Below are positions 41,743-52,222 of a stretch of 64,000 nucleotides of DNA, in pieces. Origin of the DNA: Albugo candida (Eukaryota > Oomycota > Peronosporomycetes > Albuginales); the NCBI GenBank assembly GCA_040437565.1, contig JBDOQK010000004.1, positions 62,001 through 126,000 on the forward strand. Direction: 5' to 3'. The translations under genes and the position numbers were made by a program. Each line of letters begins with the position of its first letter. Within the stretch, counting starts at the first letter, position 1. The notes below the pieces were generated by a model. It was not told the DNA's origin. It did no database searches and was given only the letters and a program-made list of their open reading frames with translations.

Positions 41743-43724
41743 CTAAGTGCATGAAACCTTGAAAGTCGTAGCTAGTGGGACATTCCAACAACATTTACAA
41801 TTTGATTCTTGAAATAGGGCGTTAGAGATTGTTCGAGCTACAGTGTACGAGAATTCATCAGCTTTGTCATTATACGGCAGAAACAAACGCACATGCTGCA
41901 CAATTTGTTTTGTATCTGCGAGAAAATTGGCTATCTGAGATTGGATAAGCTCACATTTCGGTGTGAATTGAGCGCTTTTGCTTTCCAATGCGGCAACTTC
42001 ATTTTTCCATTTGCTTATTTGAGAAAGATAAGTTGAGAACAAGTCTATCTGACGAGTCACTTCGAACTCAGAGTGGTGCAAATAAAGAAGCCGCTGTAAG
42101 CGATTGTTTTGAAGCAGAGAAAGAATTTTTTCAAGATACTGACGGCTTTCTTCCGTGGTTTTAATTGTTTGTTGCTTCAAAACTGGACAGATGTCTCGAT
42201 ACTGATTTGTGATTGTGATGAGGTCATTTGAGACAAGCTCTTCATGNNNNNNNNNNNNNNNNNNNNNNNNNNNNNNNNNNNNNNNNNNNNNNNNNNNNNN
42301 NNNNNNNNNNNNNNNNNNNNNNNNNNNNNNNNNNNNNNNNNNNNNNATCTGAGATTGGATAAGCTCACATTTCGGTGTGAATTGAGCGCTTTTGCTTTCC
42401 AATGCGGCAACTTCATTTTTCCATTTGCTTATTTGAGAAAGATAAGTTGAGAACAAGTCTATCTGACGAGTCACTTCGAACTCAGAGTGGTGCAAATAAA
42501 GAAGCCGCTGTAAGCGATTGTTTTGAAGCAGAGAAAGAATTTTTTCAAGATACTGACGGCTTTCTTCCGTGGTTTTAATTGTTTGTTGCTTCAAAACTGG
42601 ACAGATGTCTCGATACTGATTTGTGATTGTGATGAGGTCATTTGAGACAAGCTCTTCATGACGCTGCCGGCAAAAGAAAGAAAGCTCCAGCAAATTGTGA
42701 TGGAGATGACGACGAAACGAAGTCTGTAGCAATAATTCCAACCATTCTGTATCACTATCAGATATGTTGTCTGGATGTAGTTTGGCAGTGTTCATGAATT
42801 TCTGCAAGGCTTCCAATGGCGCATAATGTGGCTTCGTATAGTGTTGCTGTTGCGAAATCGCTTCCGAATGCTGTGCGTGTTTCTTCAGGTACAACTGAAG
42901 AGCTGTATGATGTTCAAGGATACTGTCCATCATCGGATCTTGTATTTTGTCTCGGACAACTCCAAGTAGAGTAGACAACTCACCCAGTAGGTTTTTCATT
43001 TCGCTCGCAAAATCTTTACCCTAGCACAAAACCATGGTCAATCTGCTCGATGCTATCTGTACGTGACCAGCCGTACCGGAATTCCATAACGCAAGCACAT
43101 ATAATCTGCTCTTTGTCGATTTCCTTTCATCAGCTCGTGTAGCTCCTAGCATCTCAAAATATTACGCTCACAAAAGCATCTAATTTGCCCGTAATACTCT
43201 TGTACATGTATTCTTTGCTGGTTAAGTCCGATCTGCCGCTTGTAACAATGCAACTGAGTCTGGAGAGTTGGACTACAAGGGAGCAATGGTGACTTCCAGA
43301 GGTACCTACAAAGGTCTTACAGTGATGAGTTGATGATTTTCTCTAATCTGACGGCTCCTTCCGCTATGTGCAAATTCGATTTTTCAAACATTTTGACAAT
43401 CGATACCCATTGATTCAAAATCGGTGACGTATACTAGAGTGCAGTAGTGTACAGAGAGCCTTTCAACACAACAGCCATGCTTACCTGCCCTAAAATATTG
43501 GTCTGTTTGCTTTCTGAGCTTTGTATCAAGCGGTCAAGGATTTTCTTGCAATCAAAATACGTGAGACTGTCAGAAGACTTCGTATCTTGTAAGAGTCTGA
43601 TGCTCTCGTCGTCTTGTAGAATTGACAGCGGATAGGATGCGTCAATTGCGGTTCGTACAGTCTTGTACTCGTTCATCCAGTTTGTATTTATAACCTGACG
43701 ATCTAATAGCGCATCTTTATACAA
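41743..43724 (-). CDS. Helical protein of unknown function (parent of the 22 kb pseudogene)
   Basis: Two visible exons. Exon 1 (to 43485) includes 'MNEYKTVRTAIDASYPLSIL' and 'KILDRLIQSSESKQTNILGQ'. A 464 nt intron (43021-43484) joins it in frame to 'GKDFASEMKNLLGELSTLL'. Exon 2 contains amphipathic helices with 'TSFRRHLHHNLLELSFFCRQ', 'SRQYLEKILSLLQNNRLQRL' and 'DTKQIVQHVRLFLPYND', ending 'LATTFKVSCT'. The first ATG is at 43676; the frame is open to 43724 without one, so an upstream exon is possible. The N gap at 42247-42346 lies between perfect 314 bp repeats. Collapsing them removes 138 codons and keeps the frame. I recognise no family. The all-helical character suggests a scaffold or tethering subunit. 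Confidence 0.6.
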
Positions 43725-45540
43725 AGCTCAGCATGTAGCACATATATGGAAGTAACGAGACAGCGGATACCGTGTAGCTTTGTGTGGTGTATCACGACAA
43801 CAAGCTGTTGTCCTTCCGAATGCGTCATGATCCAGGCTGGATATTGACCACTGATATTTGCTTATTTCAGAATGCAGCCAATCGCAACATGTAATGACAA
43901 TGACAGAACTCAGATGACAGCCTTGCATGAAACTAGTTTGTTATGGCATCCCTAGCGTTGTAAAATCCGACGAGTAGTTTAATCCGAGTGATACTACTTT
44001 TGGTGGGTCAACTTTCTCCACACAATATAGAGCTGCCTTTGACCATGTAAGCGCTTCGGCTTTCTCTTACAACTCGCACAGCTTCGGTTGGAGTATGTTA
44101 ATCCTTTGCTGACAAGCGATAACTTACATGGCGGAAGCGGACACTGTTTTCGGCCATCGAAAACGCGGGAATCGGTTGTATTTGACTACTTATCCAATCG
44201 ACACAATNNNNNNNNNNNNNNNNNNNNNNNNNNNNNNNNNNNNNNNNNNNNNNNNNNNNNNNNNNNNNNNNNNNNNNNNNNNNNNNNNNNNNNNNNNNNN
44301 NNNNNNNTCGGCTTTCTCTTACAACTCGCACAGCTTCGGTTGGAGTATGTTAATCCTTTGCTGACAAGCGATAACTTACATGGCGGAAGCGGACACTGTT
44401 TTCGGCCATCGAAAACGCGGGAATCGGTTGTATTTGACTACTTATCCAATCGACACAATTTACAAAATAGCAATGATGAAGTGATTATTTATCCTGTTCC
44501 AAGGTCCTAATTTTGGACCGTCATCTTCAACTTGATCACATTCTGCCACGTACCAAATATATCAGATACAACTGCATGCTACATTGATCATAGCAAAAAT
44601 AGTATAGAGGTAAAGTAAATGAAAGTGTTATATTGGAGAATATTCCGCAATCAGTACATCAGTTCGAGTGGTCATTCTTTCTTAATGTGGATGTAACGTG
44701 AGCATCATAATTGGTAAGCGTTGGACAACACGATTAGGCTCCCTTGACCACAGAGTTGACAAAGGTAGATATTCATGTTCATGATGTGCTCACTAGTAGG
44801 ATTTGAATACCAGGAAGCATCCAACAGAATGACCAGTTGCGTCATCTGGAAGTCATAAATTTCAATGAATGTGCCTTTGCCAGTTTTTCGCAAAAGCTCA
44901 ATCTCTTTAGGAGACTGCATTAGAGGGTTGCGCAGAGAGTAGCGTTACAAAGTGTACAGTACAGTACATAGCATCAAAGGCAACCAGTATCGGAGTAATT
45001 TTGTATGATATAGCAATCTTGTTCCTACAATTGCAAGAAAGTTCGACAGTCGAATCCGAGCATGCTTCTGTGACAGAAACTGTAATGTAATAAAAATCTC
45101 ATGTAATCGAAGATGTCTATATTACTAGTATTAGACTAACTGACTTCTCTAGTTGCCTTAGATAACAAATATACACACAAAAAACGTTTCGTGCGAATAC
45201 CTGTGAGAGTTGATAATATCTCTTTTCGTTGATAGTCCTGTATTGTGGTAGCTCAAACCCCACAGTACGAGATTTCCAGTCTACAAGATAGAAAGTTGTA
45301 AAAATTGTCTAAAAATACCGCGTTGTGCGAATTGGTGTTCGGCACACTAGGGTGAACTTGGTCATCCAACTAGGACTGGGATCCGAGTTGCACTTGCACT
45401 ACTAGGATCCGAGTTGCACTTGCACTACTACTTCCCGGTATCGACCGGTGTCGAGTGTCTATCCACAGAGATAGGATGCTTAACATGGAAACAAGAAGAG
45501 ATTTTCGTTGATCAAATTGAGAAAAGAATTTTATTAATTA
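43725..45540. other. Gene-poor stretch with an artefactual 152 bp repeat
   Basis: No convincing gene. The frame at 44088-44510 is built across the N gap at 44208-44307, whose flanks (44056-44207 and 44308-44459) are identical. The minus frame at 44705-44920 has protein-like composition but no recognised motif and no supporting context. The minus-strand sequence just upstream of the 41.7 kb gene (43,730-43,930) could hide a first exon of that gene. Confidence 0.4.
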
Positions 45541-45548
45541 AAAAGAAA

Positions 45549-46013
45549 TTAGCTGTTCCTACTTCCTACTTTGTTTTCTTGCTGTCTACTAAAGTGCTCA
45601 ATTATTCTGCGTAATTCATCCACTTTATAATGTAATTCATCATTTTCTAGTCGCAGTGCTTTATTAAGTTTTTGGTAAAAGTTTGGTGAAGTGTCACCCT
45701 CAACTGCTGATTCAGGACGCTTTGTAGCCACAATGCTACTTGTTGAGACTTGTTGTAACTTCTGTCGGTATTCACCGAGTAGCCGCGTTGCGTACTGANN
45801 NNNNNNNNNNNNNNNNNNNNNNNNNNNNNNNNNNNNNNNNNNNNNNNNNNNNNNNNNNNNNNNNNNNNNNNNNNNNNNNNNNNNNNNNNNNNNNNNNNTA
45901 TCAAAGAATTCGGCTTCTCCATTTGCTATAGTAGTTCCTAGTATCGTGATGGTACCGCCGAAGGCCCTTGGATTGAGAAATCTACGGATATATATTAGAT
46001 GGGAATTGACCAA
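45549..46013 (-). pseudogene. Coiled-coil repeat-family gene, copy C (middle hidden in an N gap)
   Basis: The C-terminal part reads 'QYATRLLGEYRQKLQQVSTS', 'PNFYQKLNKALRLENDELHY' and ends 'NKVGSRNS'. It is nearly identical to copy D, but a deletion of about 30 bp near the end changes 'EQLQRQIKQLT' to 'EHFSRQQENK'. The N-terminal half falls in the 100-N gap at 45799-45898; the sequence after the gap is already the 5' flank (module F), so several hundred bases are missing and the frame drawn across the gap is meaningless. The 5' side then carries a solo LTR and module M copy 2. Whether the copy is intact cannot be judged. Confidence 0.5.
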
Positions 46014-46165
46014 TTCAAATTTTAGTTGATGTCAAATGACCAGAAATGGAAGCAATATGAAGGAATCGTTTATGAAAGGGAAGGTTAGAGGTTATGTTGC
46101 ATGTTGCTGCAATTCGCGACACATTATTGTACTTGTAACTTATTTCATTTATGTTATGTGTTATG

Positions 46166-46685
46166 TGTAACGGGGTTACACGTCGGTTAGTAACCGTTCT
46201 GCAGCGTGAGCTGACGCGTGTCAGCCACCGGATATTAGTACCTAGGTTAGGTACGTTTAGCGTAAGGTACTCTNNNNNNNNNNNNNNNNNNNNNNNNNNN
46301 NNNNNNNNNNNNNNNNNNNNNNNNNNNNNNNNNNNNNNNNNNNNNNNNNNNNNNNNNNNNNNNNNNNNNNNNNGAGCTGACGCGTGTCAGCCACCGGATA
46401 TTAGTACCTAGGTTAGGTACGTTTAGCGTAAGGTACTCTTCTAGATAAAGATAAATAAACAACAGTTCCCCTTTAGATCAGTTAGAGACACGTGCCTGCT
46501 TAAGGCGTCTCAGATCTTGTGCCTTTTGTCCTGTGTTGTCGATTCCCGGAATCGGTAGGTCCCTTGAACAAGGACCTTAAGCTTTAAAGCTTATTGACTC
46601 GTTGAGTCTAGTTCGCTTAAAGAACTAAGTTGCTTGTTGAGCAGATGGCCTTCCTCTGGCAAGGAGCTAGAGTAGCTCCGCTACA
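46166..46685. mobile_element. Probable solo LTR inserted in the 5' flank of copy C
   Basis: Alignment with copy A shows extra sequence here: A runs directly from 'ttatgtgtaatg' to 'cttgatcaac'. The insert starts 'TGTAACGGGGTTACA' and ends 'CTCCGCTACA', i.e. TG...CA. It is bracketed by 'ttatg' (46161-46165) and 'taatg' (46686-46690), a five-base target-site duplication with one mismatch. It contains no coding frame but many short palindromes. A 66 bp perfect repeat around the N gap at 46274-46373 inflates its apparent length by about 166 bp, so the true element is about 350 bp. No second LTR or internal region is nearby. Confidence 0.7.
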
Positions 46686-46689
46686 TAAT

Positions 46690-48560
46690 GCCTAGAAACT
46701 TGATCAACTTAATCATTGACTATTCTCTCACTACGTTCCAATGTAGACATTGGGTTCACGTACTCGTCTTTTCTCGTCGCTACTACACCTGTCGATTGTA
46801 TACTGTGGTCCATGATCCGGAGAATGGGTCGCCATTATGATCTGCTTTATCGCAGCACTTCGTGAGAATCGAGTAACTGTGCTTCATGAATGGAAGTGTC
46901 CTTCGCTGAGACTTTGACATCCAATTGAGTTCCAACTTGCGCACACACACACATCAATGTTTGCGCTTGAATTGAAAAAAGCGGTTGGCAGATATCCTTT
47001 CCACGATTGGAGCTTTCCACATTTGATGCACCGTGTCCTCAGCGTCTGCGTATACATCGCAGTAAAGTGGAATGAAAGCAGTGAGCTTGCGCAATTGCGT
47101 ATGCACAACAAATTGCGGTGGATGTAATCGTATTCTATCCTGAAATTCTTCGGCAGACCTTCCATTTCGCTTTGCGTCGAGCATTTCCAGGTTGAGTGAT
47201 ATGCTTGTGGCGCTGCAAGCTCAGATAACATACCGATGAAAGTTTGCTAGCCGCCTCAGCAGATCGATGTGCTTGAATCACAAGCATTCGCCTCAGCTCC
47301 AAACTATTGCCTCAATCCGTTCACGTCCCCTACAACGTCCCTTGCGACGTATGTTATTTGATGACCGGTAGACATTCATTCGCTGGCAGCCCGTGTTTCG
47401 CGCGCTGTAAATGTTCCTTATTTCGTATCTGAGGCATGCAGAAAGGTGCTGAGGTGTCGAGCGGCATCGAAGGNNNNNNNNNNNNNNNNNNNNNNNNNNN
47501 NNNNNNNNNNNNNNNNNNNNNNNNNNNNNNNNNNNNNNNNNNNNNNNNNNNNNNNNNNNNNNNNNNNNNNNNNTGTATACTGTGGTCCATGATCCGGAGA
47601 ATGGGTCGCCATTATGATCTGCTTTATCGCAGCACTTCGTGAGAATCGAGTAACTGTGCTTCATGAATGGAAGTGTCCTTCGCTGAGACTTTGACATCCA
47701 ATTGAGTTCCAACTTGCGCACACACACACATCAATGTTTGCGCTTGAATTGAAAAAAGCGGTTGGCAGATATCCTTTCCACGATTGGAGCTTTCCACATT
47801 TGATGCACCGTGTCCTCAGCGTCTGCGTATACATCGCAGTAAAGTGGAATGAAAGCAGTGAGCTTGCGCAATTGCGTATGCACAACAAATTGCGGTGGAT
47901 GTAATCGTATTCTATCCTGAAATTCTTCGGCAGACCTTCCATTTCGCTTTGCGTCGAGCATTTCCAGGTTGAGTGATATGCTTGTGGCGCTGCAAGCTCA
48001 GATAACATACCGATGAAAGTTTGCTAGCCGCCTCAGCAGATCGATGTGCTTGAATCACAAGCATTCGCCTCAGCTCCAAACTATTGCCTCAATCCGTTCA
48101 CGTCCCCTACAACGTCCCTTGCGACGTATGTTATTTGATGACCGGTAGACATTCATTCGCTGGCAGCCCGTGTTTCGCGCGCTGTAAATGTTCCTTATTT
48201 CGTATCTGAGGCATGCAGAAAGGTGCTGAGGTGTCGAGCGGCATCGAAGGGATGCCGGGAATGTCTTTGAGCACCTTTTACCTTGTGCCACAAAATGTGT
48301 TTTTTTCGAGATCGCCTGCTGCTCGAATATATATACTCCTATTGGAATAATGAGAATGCGCTTTCAAGTCAAAAAGCAAGATTTGGACGAATTTACAAAA
48401 GTAGGCCTATCCACACGATTAGTGAAGTCAGCTCTGTGCTCACTCGTTTCCATTATAGTATTTGCGATACTGAAATAGTTGTATGAATTGAAAAAGATAC
48501 GTCAATTATTATTCTGTGGTACACGAACTATAGATATTCTCTGCGTATGACAAATTCAGC
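46690..48560. repeat. Degenerate repeat module M, copy 2
   Basis: This is the counterpart of 5850-6960, on the same strand relative to its coiled-coil neighbour (copy C). A perfect 677 bp repeat (46797-47473 and 47574-48250) around the N gap at 47474-47573 makes it look twice as long as it is. Minus-strand frames such as 46884-47231 keep protein-like stretches shared with copy 1 but are interrupted by stops. It lies between copy C and the 3' end of copy D, so C and D form a tandem pair separated by module M. Confidence 0.55.
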
Positions 48561-48720
48561 CAATGGCTATTAAACGGGTCAGCGAGGGACATTCCCTGGG
48601 TCAAGGTCAATGCGGATTCCGCAAAACATTGTTTTGTTTCGGTACAAATGCCTCAGCAAAAGGGAATAAGAACCATAGAGAAATAAGCGAAAAAAATAGT
48701 TATATTAATTAGAAAAGAAA

Positions 48721-49212
48721 TTAGCTGTTCCTACTTCCTACATTGAGTTTATGTTGTCTACTAATAGTCAATTGTTTGATTTGACGTTGCAACTGTTCAT
48801 TTATTTTGCGCAAGTCATCCACTTTATGATGCAATTCATCATTTTCTAGTCGCAGTGCTTTATTAAGTTTTTGGTAAAAGTTTGGTGAAGTGTCACCCTC
48901 AACTGCTGATTCAGGACGCTTTGTAGCCACAATGCTACTTGTTGAGACTTGTTGTAACTTCTGTCGGTATTCACCGAGTAGCCGCGTTGCGTACTGANNN
49001 NNNNNNNNNNNNNNNNNNNNNNNNNNNNNNNNNNNNNNNNNNNNNNNNNNNNNNNNNNNNNNNNNNNNNNNNNNNNNNNNNNNNNNNNNNNNNNNNNTAT
49101 CAAAGAATTCGGCTTCTCCATTTGCTATAGTAGTTCCTAGTATCGTGATGGTACCGCCGAAGGCCCTTGGATTGAGAAATCTACGGATATATATTAGATG
49201 GGAATTGACCAA
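48721..49212 (-). pseudogene. Coiled-coil repeat-family gene, copy D (middle hidden in an N gap)
   Basis: The C-terminal coiled coil is open to a natural stop: 'LRLENDELHHKVDDLRKINE', 'QLQRQIKQLTISRQHKLNVG' then 'SRNS'. It is the best-preserved end of the family and the yardstick for the truncation in A and the deletion in C. The N-terminal half is lost in the gap at 48998-49097, which falls at exactly the same family position as the gap in copy C; both sides of the two gaps match almost base for base. The 5' side carries module F and then repeat P copy 2. The gene may be intact in reality. Confidence 0.5.
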
Positions 49213-49259
49213 TTCAAATTTTAGTTGATGTTAAATGACCAGAAATGGAATCACTGTGA

Positions 49260-49700
49260 TGGAATCGTTTTTGTATTTGTATTAATTGTAAGGAGGAGAT
49301 ATCTAGCACGTTGATGCATTGGAGCCCATTACTTTGGTGGTATCTTTATTCCGTGTAATTATCGGACAAATACTAGATCAAATGCATTCCACAGGAATAA
49401 GTAGAAGCATACTGGTATGGCTTGAAGTATCATATGCAATTCCACCCGCTTTGCGACATTATTGAAGCGATATATTCTATGGACGCAAGCATCTGTGAGC
49501 AGCTAGATCGATTTCATTTCGTGTTACGACAAAATGCCGGGTTGACGACCAGAGATGCTCTTGACACACTTTTGACTGCGCATTTCCGGCTCCAGCTACT
49601 ATCGTCCAGAACCTTCGCATACGCTACGCGCCATGAAGAATCTCACGCTATCGCGCAACATATACCGATTCTGATGCATCCTTTGGCTCATGTCGTGAAG
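49260..49700. repeat. Dispersed repeat P, copy 2
   Basis: The reverse complement of the 19,840-20,190 block. The plus strand keeps the longer open frame (from 49,422: 'MKYHMQFHPLCDIIEAIYSM', then 'DASICEQLDRFHFVLRQNAG'). That frame ends in unrelated sequence at 49,877, so it is not a supported gene. It sits upstream of coiled-coil copy D, exactly as copy 1 sits upstream of copy B. Confidence 0.5.
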
Positions 49701-50044
49701 CGGGTGAGGCATCCTGACCAAGCGCGACAAACGTCCGCACGCGCACTTATCAGCATGATACTGAGTGCGGATAGCTTCTTGGCTGCTCGAGTAGATTTGT
49801 TCCCATGCTCAGGCGTCGTAATCTATTCGATGCATCCATTGCTTTTAAGCATTGTAATCGAATACATCAACTGTTGATTCCGTGTTCAGTGAATATGTAT
49901 AACCGCGTTCTCGTACCTCCATTTTCAATCCTCGATTATGTTCATCGCATCTGTACTTGGTTAAGTGCGCTTTCCAGGAGTATTTGCGAACGGGATAACT
50001 TAAAAGTTGCTCCGTGGATGTATATGTATCTCAACTGGAAATGA

Positions 50045-50435
50045 AATGATAGATTACCGTAATCTGCTCAAATAAGGATCAGCGACATCGAAACCTTCAA
50101 TCTCATTTATCCCACAATTTTGACTTGCCTCACTCCTATCTTTCCACTTGCTTATACTGTTGGGATGACAAAAAGACAACAAAATCCCACTATCACCTAC
50201 TTCGTCGATTGAAATGAAATTTCAGACAATTGCGCATAGATGGTAACTTATAAGCTGACTGATGACGACACTCTGTTCTCCAGAATATCCCATGACAGAC
50301 ATTCTCTTTCAATTAATTACGTACACACATCATGTAGAATCACCGAATCGCTGCGTCATCAAGTGATTTTCGCCAGCACATTCAGAAAATTGAAGCCTTA
50401 AAGTTCAATCAGCAATAACTTTTCAACGTAATCGA
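50045..50435. other. Gene-poor stretch upstream of the broken kinase
   Basis: AT-rich sequence without an open frame of note; presumably the old promoter region of the kinase gene. I see no repeat or motif in it. Confidence 0.35.
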
Positions 50436-52124
50436 ATGGAACCCTTTGTAAAGCGTTCAGTTGACGTGTGTAATGCTTACAGCAATACCACTACCTCAGC
50501 GAAAAGCGCGAATGACATCGCACGGTTTCGTTTCCTCTGGACACATATGGACGGAAAGGGTAGGGTTATGCAGATTGGTGTCCAGTCGTCTGCTGCATGT
50601 CTCATTCGAAACTGAATAGCACAGCCAATGCACTAAAGTCAATGTCCTTCGCCCAACATCACTTTTCAATTGACAAACAATTCGACATGACTCTCAAGTC
50701 GTTGTTCGCGTGCGGAAATGCAAGACACTCCACTGGCAATCACATCCCCAACAGAAAATGTGAGTATCTCCGAAATAAGTGGAGTCATAGAGATTCTCAC
50801 AAAGCAAGGAACAGCGTACGCTACAGTAAAGCTGCATCGGAAGAATTGACAGTATTGAATTATTACGATTTTGAACGGAGTTCAATCGAAAGTTGTAAAC
50901 ATGGGTTACATCGTACCTACACTCTGGAGGTTATGATTAAAACAATTCAAGTCGATTGGATAAATATCTTTGTTAGTCGCATTGTACGCTTAATTATTGG
51001 TAGAAAACCTTATTTGGAATATCTACGAATCGAAGGTCAAGTTCGACAGCGTCAATACATCGGCTTGGATACGACTATGAAGCGTTTGGAGAAGAACAAA
51101 TTACTAATCGAATTCAAATCGAGCGAAGAATAGGTCCTAGCGTATAACCCAGCGGAATATAACGATGAACGTGAGTACAGAAAAGATTGCGACGTGCATC
51201 ATCGCGTTGCTGATCCGCGATGGGTTTTGAGATTCAACAGCAAAGAAGAACGTGATTGTTGGGCTCGGAAGATACAAGATGCTTCGGATTTATGTGTATG
51301 GCTAGGAAGATACAAATTGGGGCGTTTGATTGCTCAATCCGATGGGACAACAGTCGTGGAATGTTTTGCGCAAGGAGATAAAGCAGACGGAAGAAGAAAA
51401 TTGCTTTCTGTGATGAAGTTGATCAAGGCAAACTCGATGCAGCAGATAAGGAGAGTGAAAGAAGAATTAGCAATCCATCAAATGATTTCGAATCCAGCGA
51501 AGCAGCACAACAATGTGCTTAGAATGCTTGACTGGCATCGTCAAGATGGACACGGGTACCTGATATTAGAGCATTGCAATGGTGGAGATTTACACGATCT
51601 GATTTCAGAGAATGGAATGCTTGACGAAACAACAGCAAAAACGATTTTCAAGCAACTTTTGATTGCCATTCAGTATTTGCATGGACGAGGTATCATACAT
51701 ATTCATACATATGGACGTGAAACCAGAGAATATTTTCATACAGAACCATTCGAATGGAACAATCGGTGTAAAGCTGGGCGATTTTGGTGCGGCTAGGAGG
51801 ATTGACTCGAGCTGTAATGTAGGCTCACTCAGCTGTACCATTGGCTTTGCGGCACCGGAGATACTGGTTGGAGGCTTTGTCACCCCCCCTGCTGACGTAT
51901 TTAGCGCCGGTGTCGTTCTGTATTCGATGCTCGCTGGATACCGACCTTTTCTTGCGAACAATGAGGAAGAGGCTCGAAGGAATTGTATCGAAGGAAAATA
52001 CGACTTCGAGGGGTTCGCATGGCGAAATGTCAGCGATTCAGCAAAAGATCTCATCCGAAAAATGCTACACACATCTTTTAAAGATCGGATTACGATCGAT
52101 AGCATCCTAATTGATTATTCGTAG
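50436..52124 (+). pseudogene. PH-domain Ser/Thr protein kinase, disabled
   Basis: Conceptual order: an N-terminal helical segment from ATG 50436 ('MEPFVKRSVDVCNAYSNTTT'), a likely 48 nt intron near 50,577-50,624, then a PH-like region ending 'DPRWVLRFNSKEERDCWARK', and a CaMK-like kinase domain ('YKLGRLIAQSDG', 'LLSVMKLIKA', 'YLILEHCNGGDLHDLI', 'MDVKPENIF', 'LGDFGAARR', 'GFAAPE', 'YSMLAGYRPF'). Two lesions are visible: an in-frame TAG at 51131-51133 between the two halves of the PH region, and a 10 bp near-tandem insertion at 51701-51710 that shifts frame right before the catalytic 'HMDVKPEN' loop. Downstream sequence is fully conserved in the shifted frame, so the decay is recent, or one or both lesions are base-calling errors. 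It is convergent with the phosphagen kinase. Confidence 0.7.
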
Positions 52125-52222
52125 GCTAGGGACAGCTGAATCGTTCAGGGATAGTAGGAGTGTGAAAAAGACCAACTTATTGAAAAATTCTGGCACATTG
52201 GATAAGATCAAGATCAAAACGA

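Noticed and set aside
44088-44510. 140-codon frame across an N gap
   Set aside because: Half of it is the artefactual repeat of the other half, and no motif is present.
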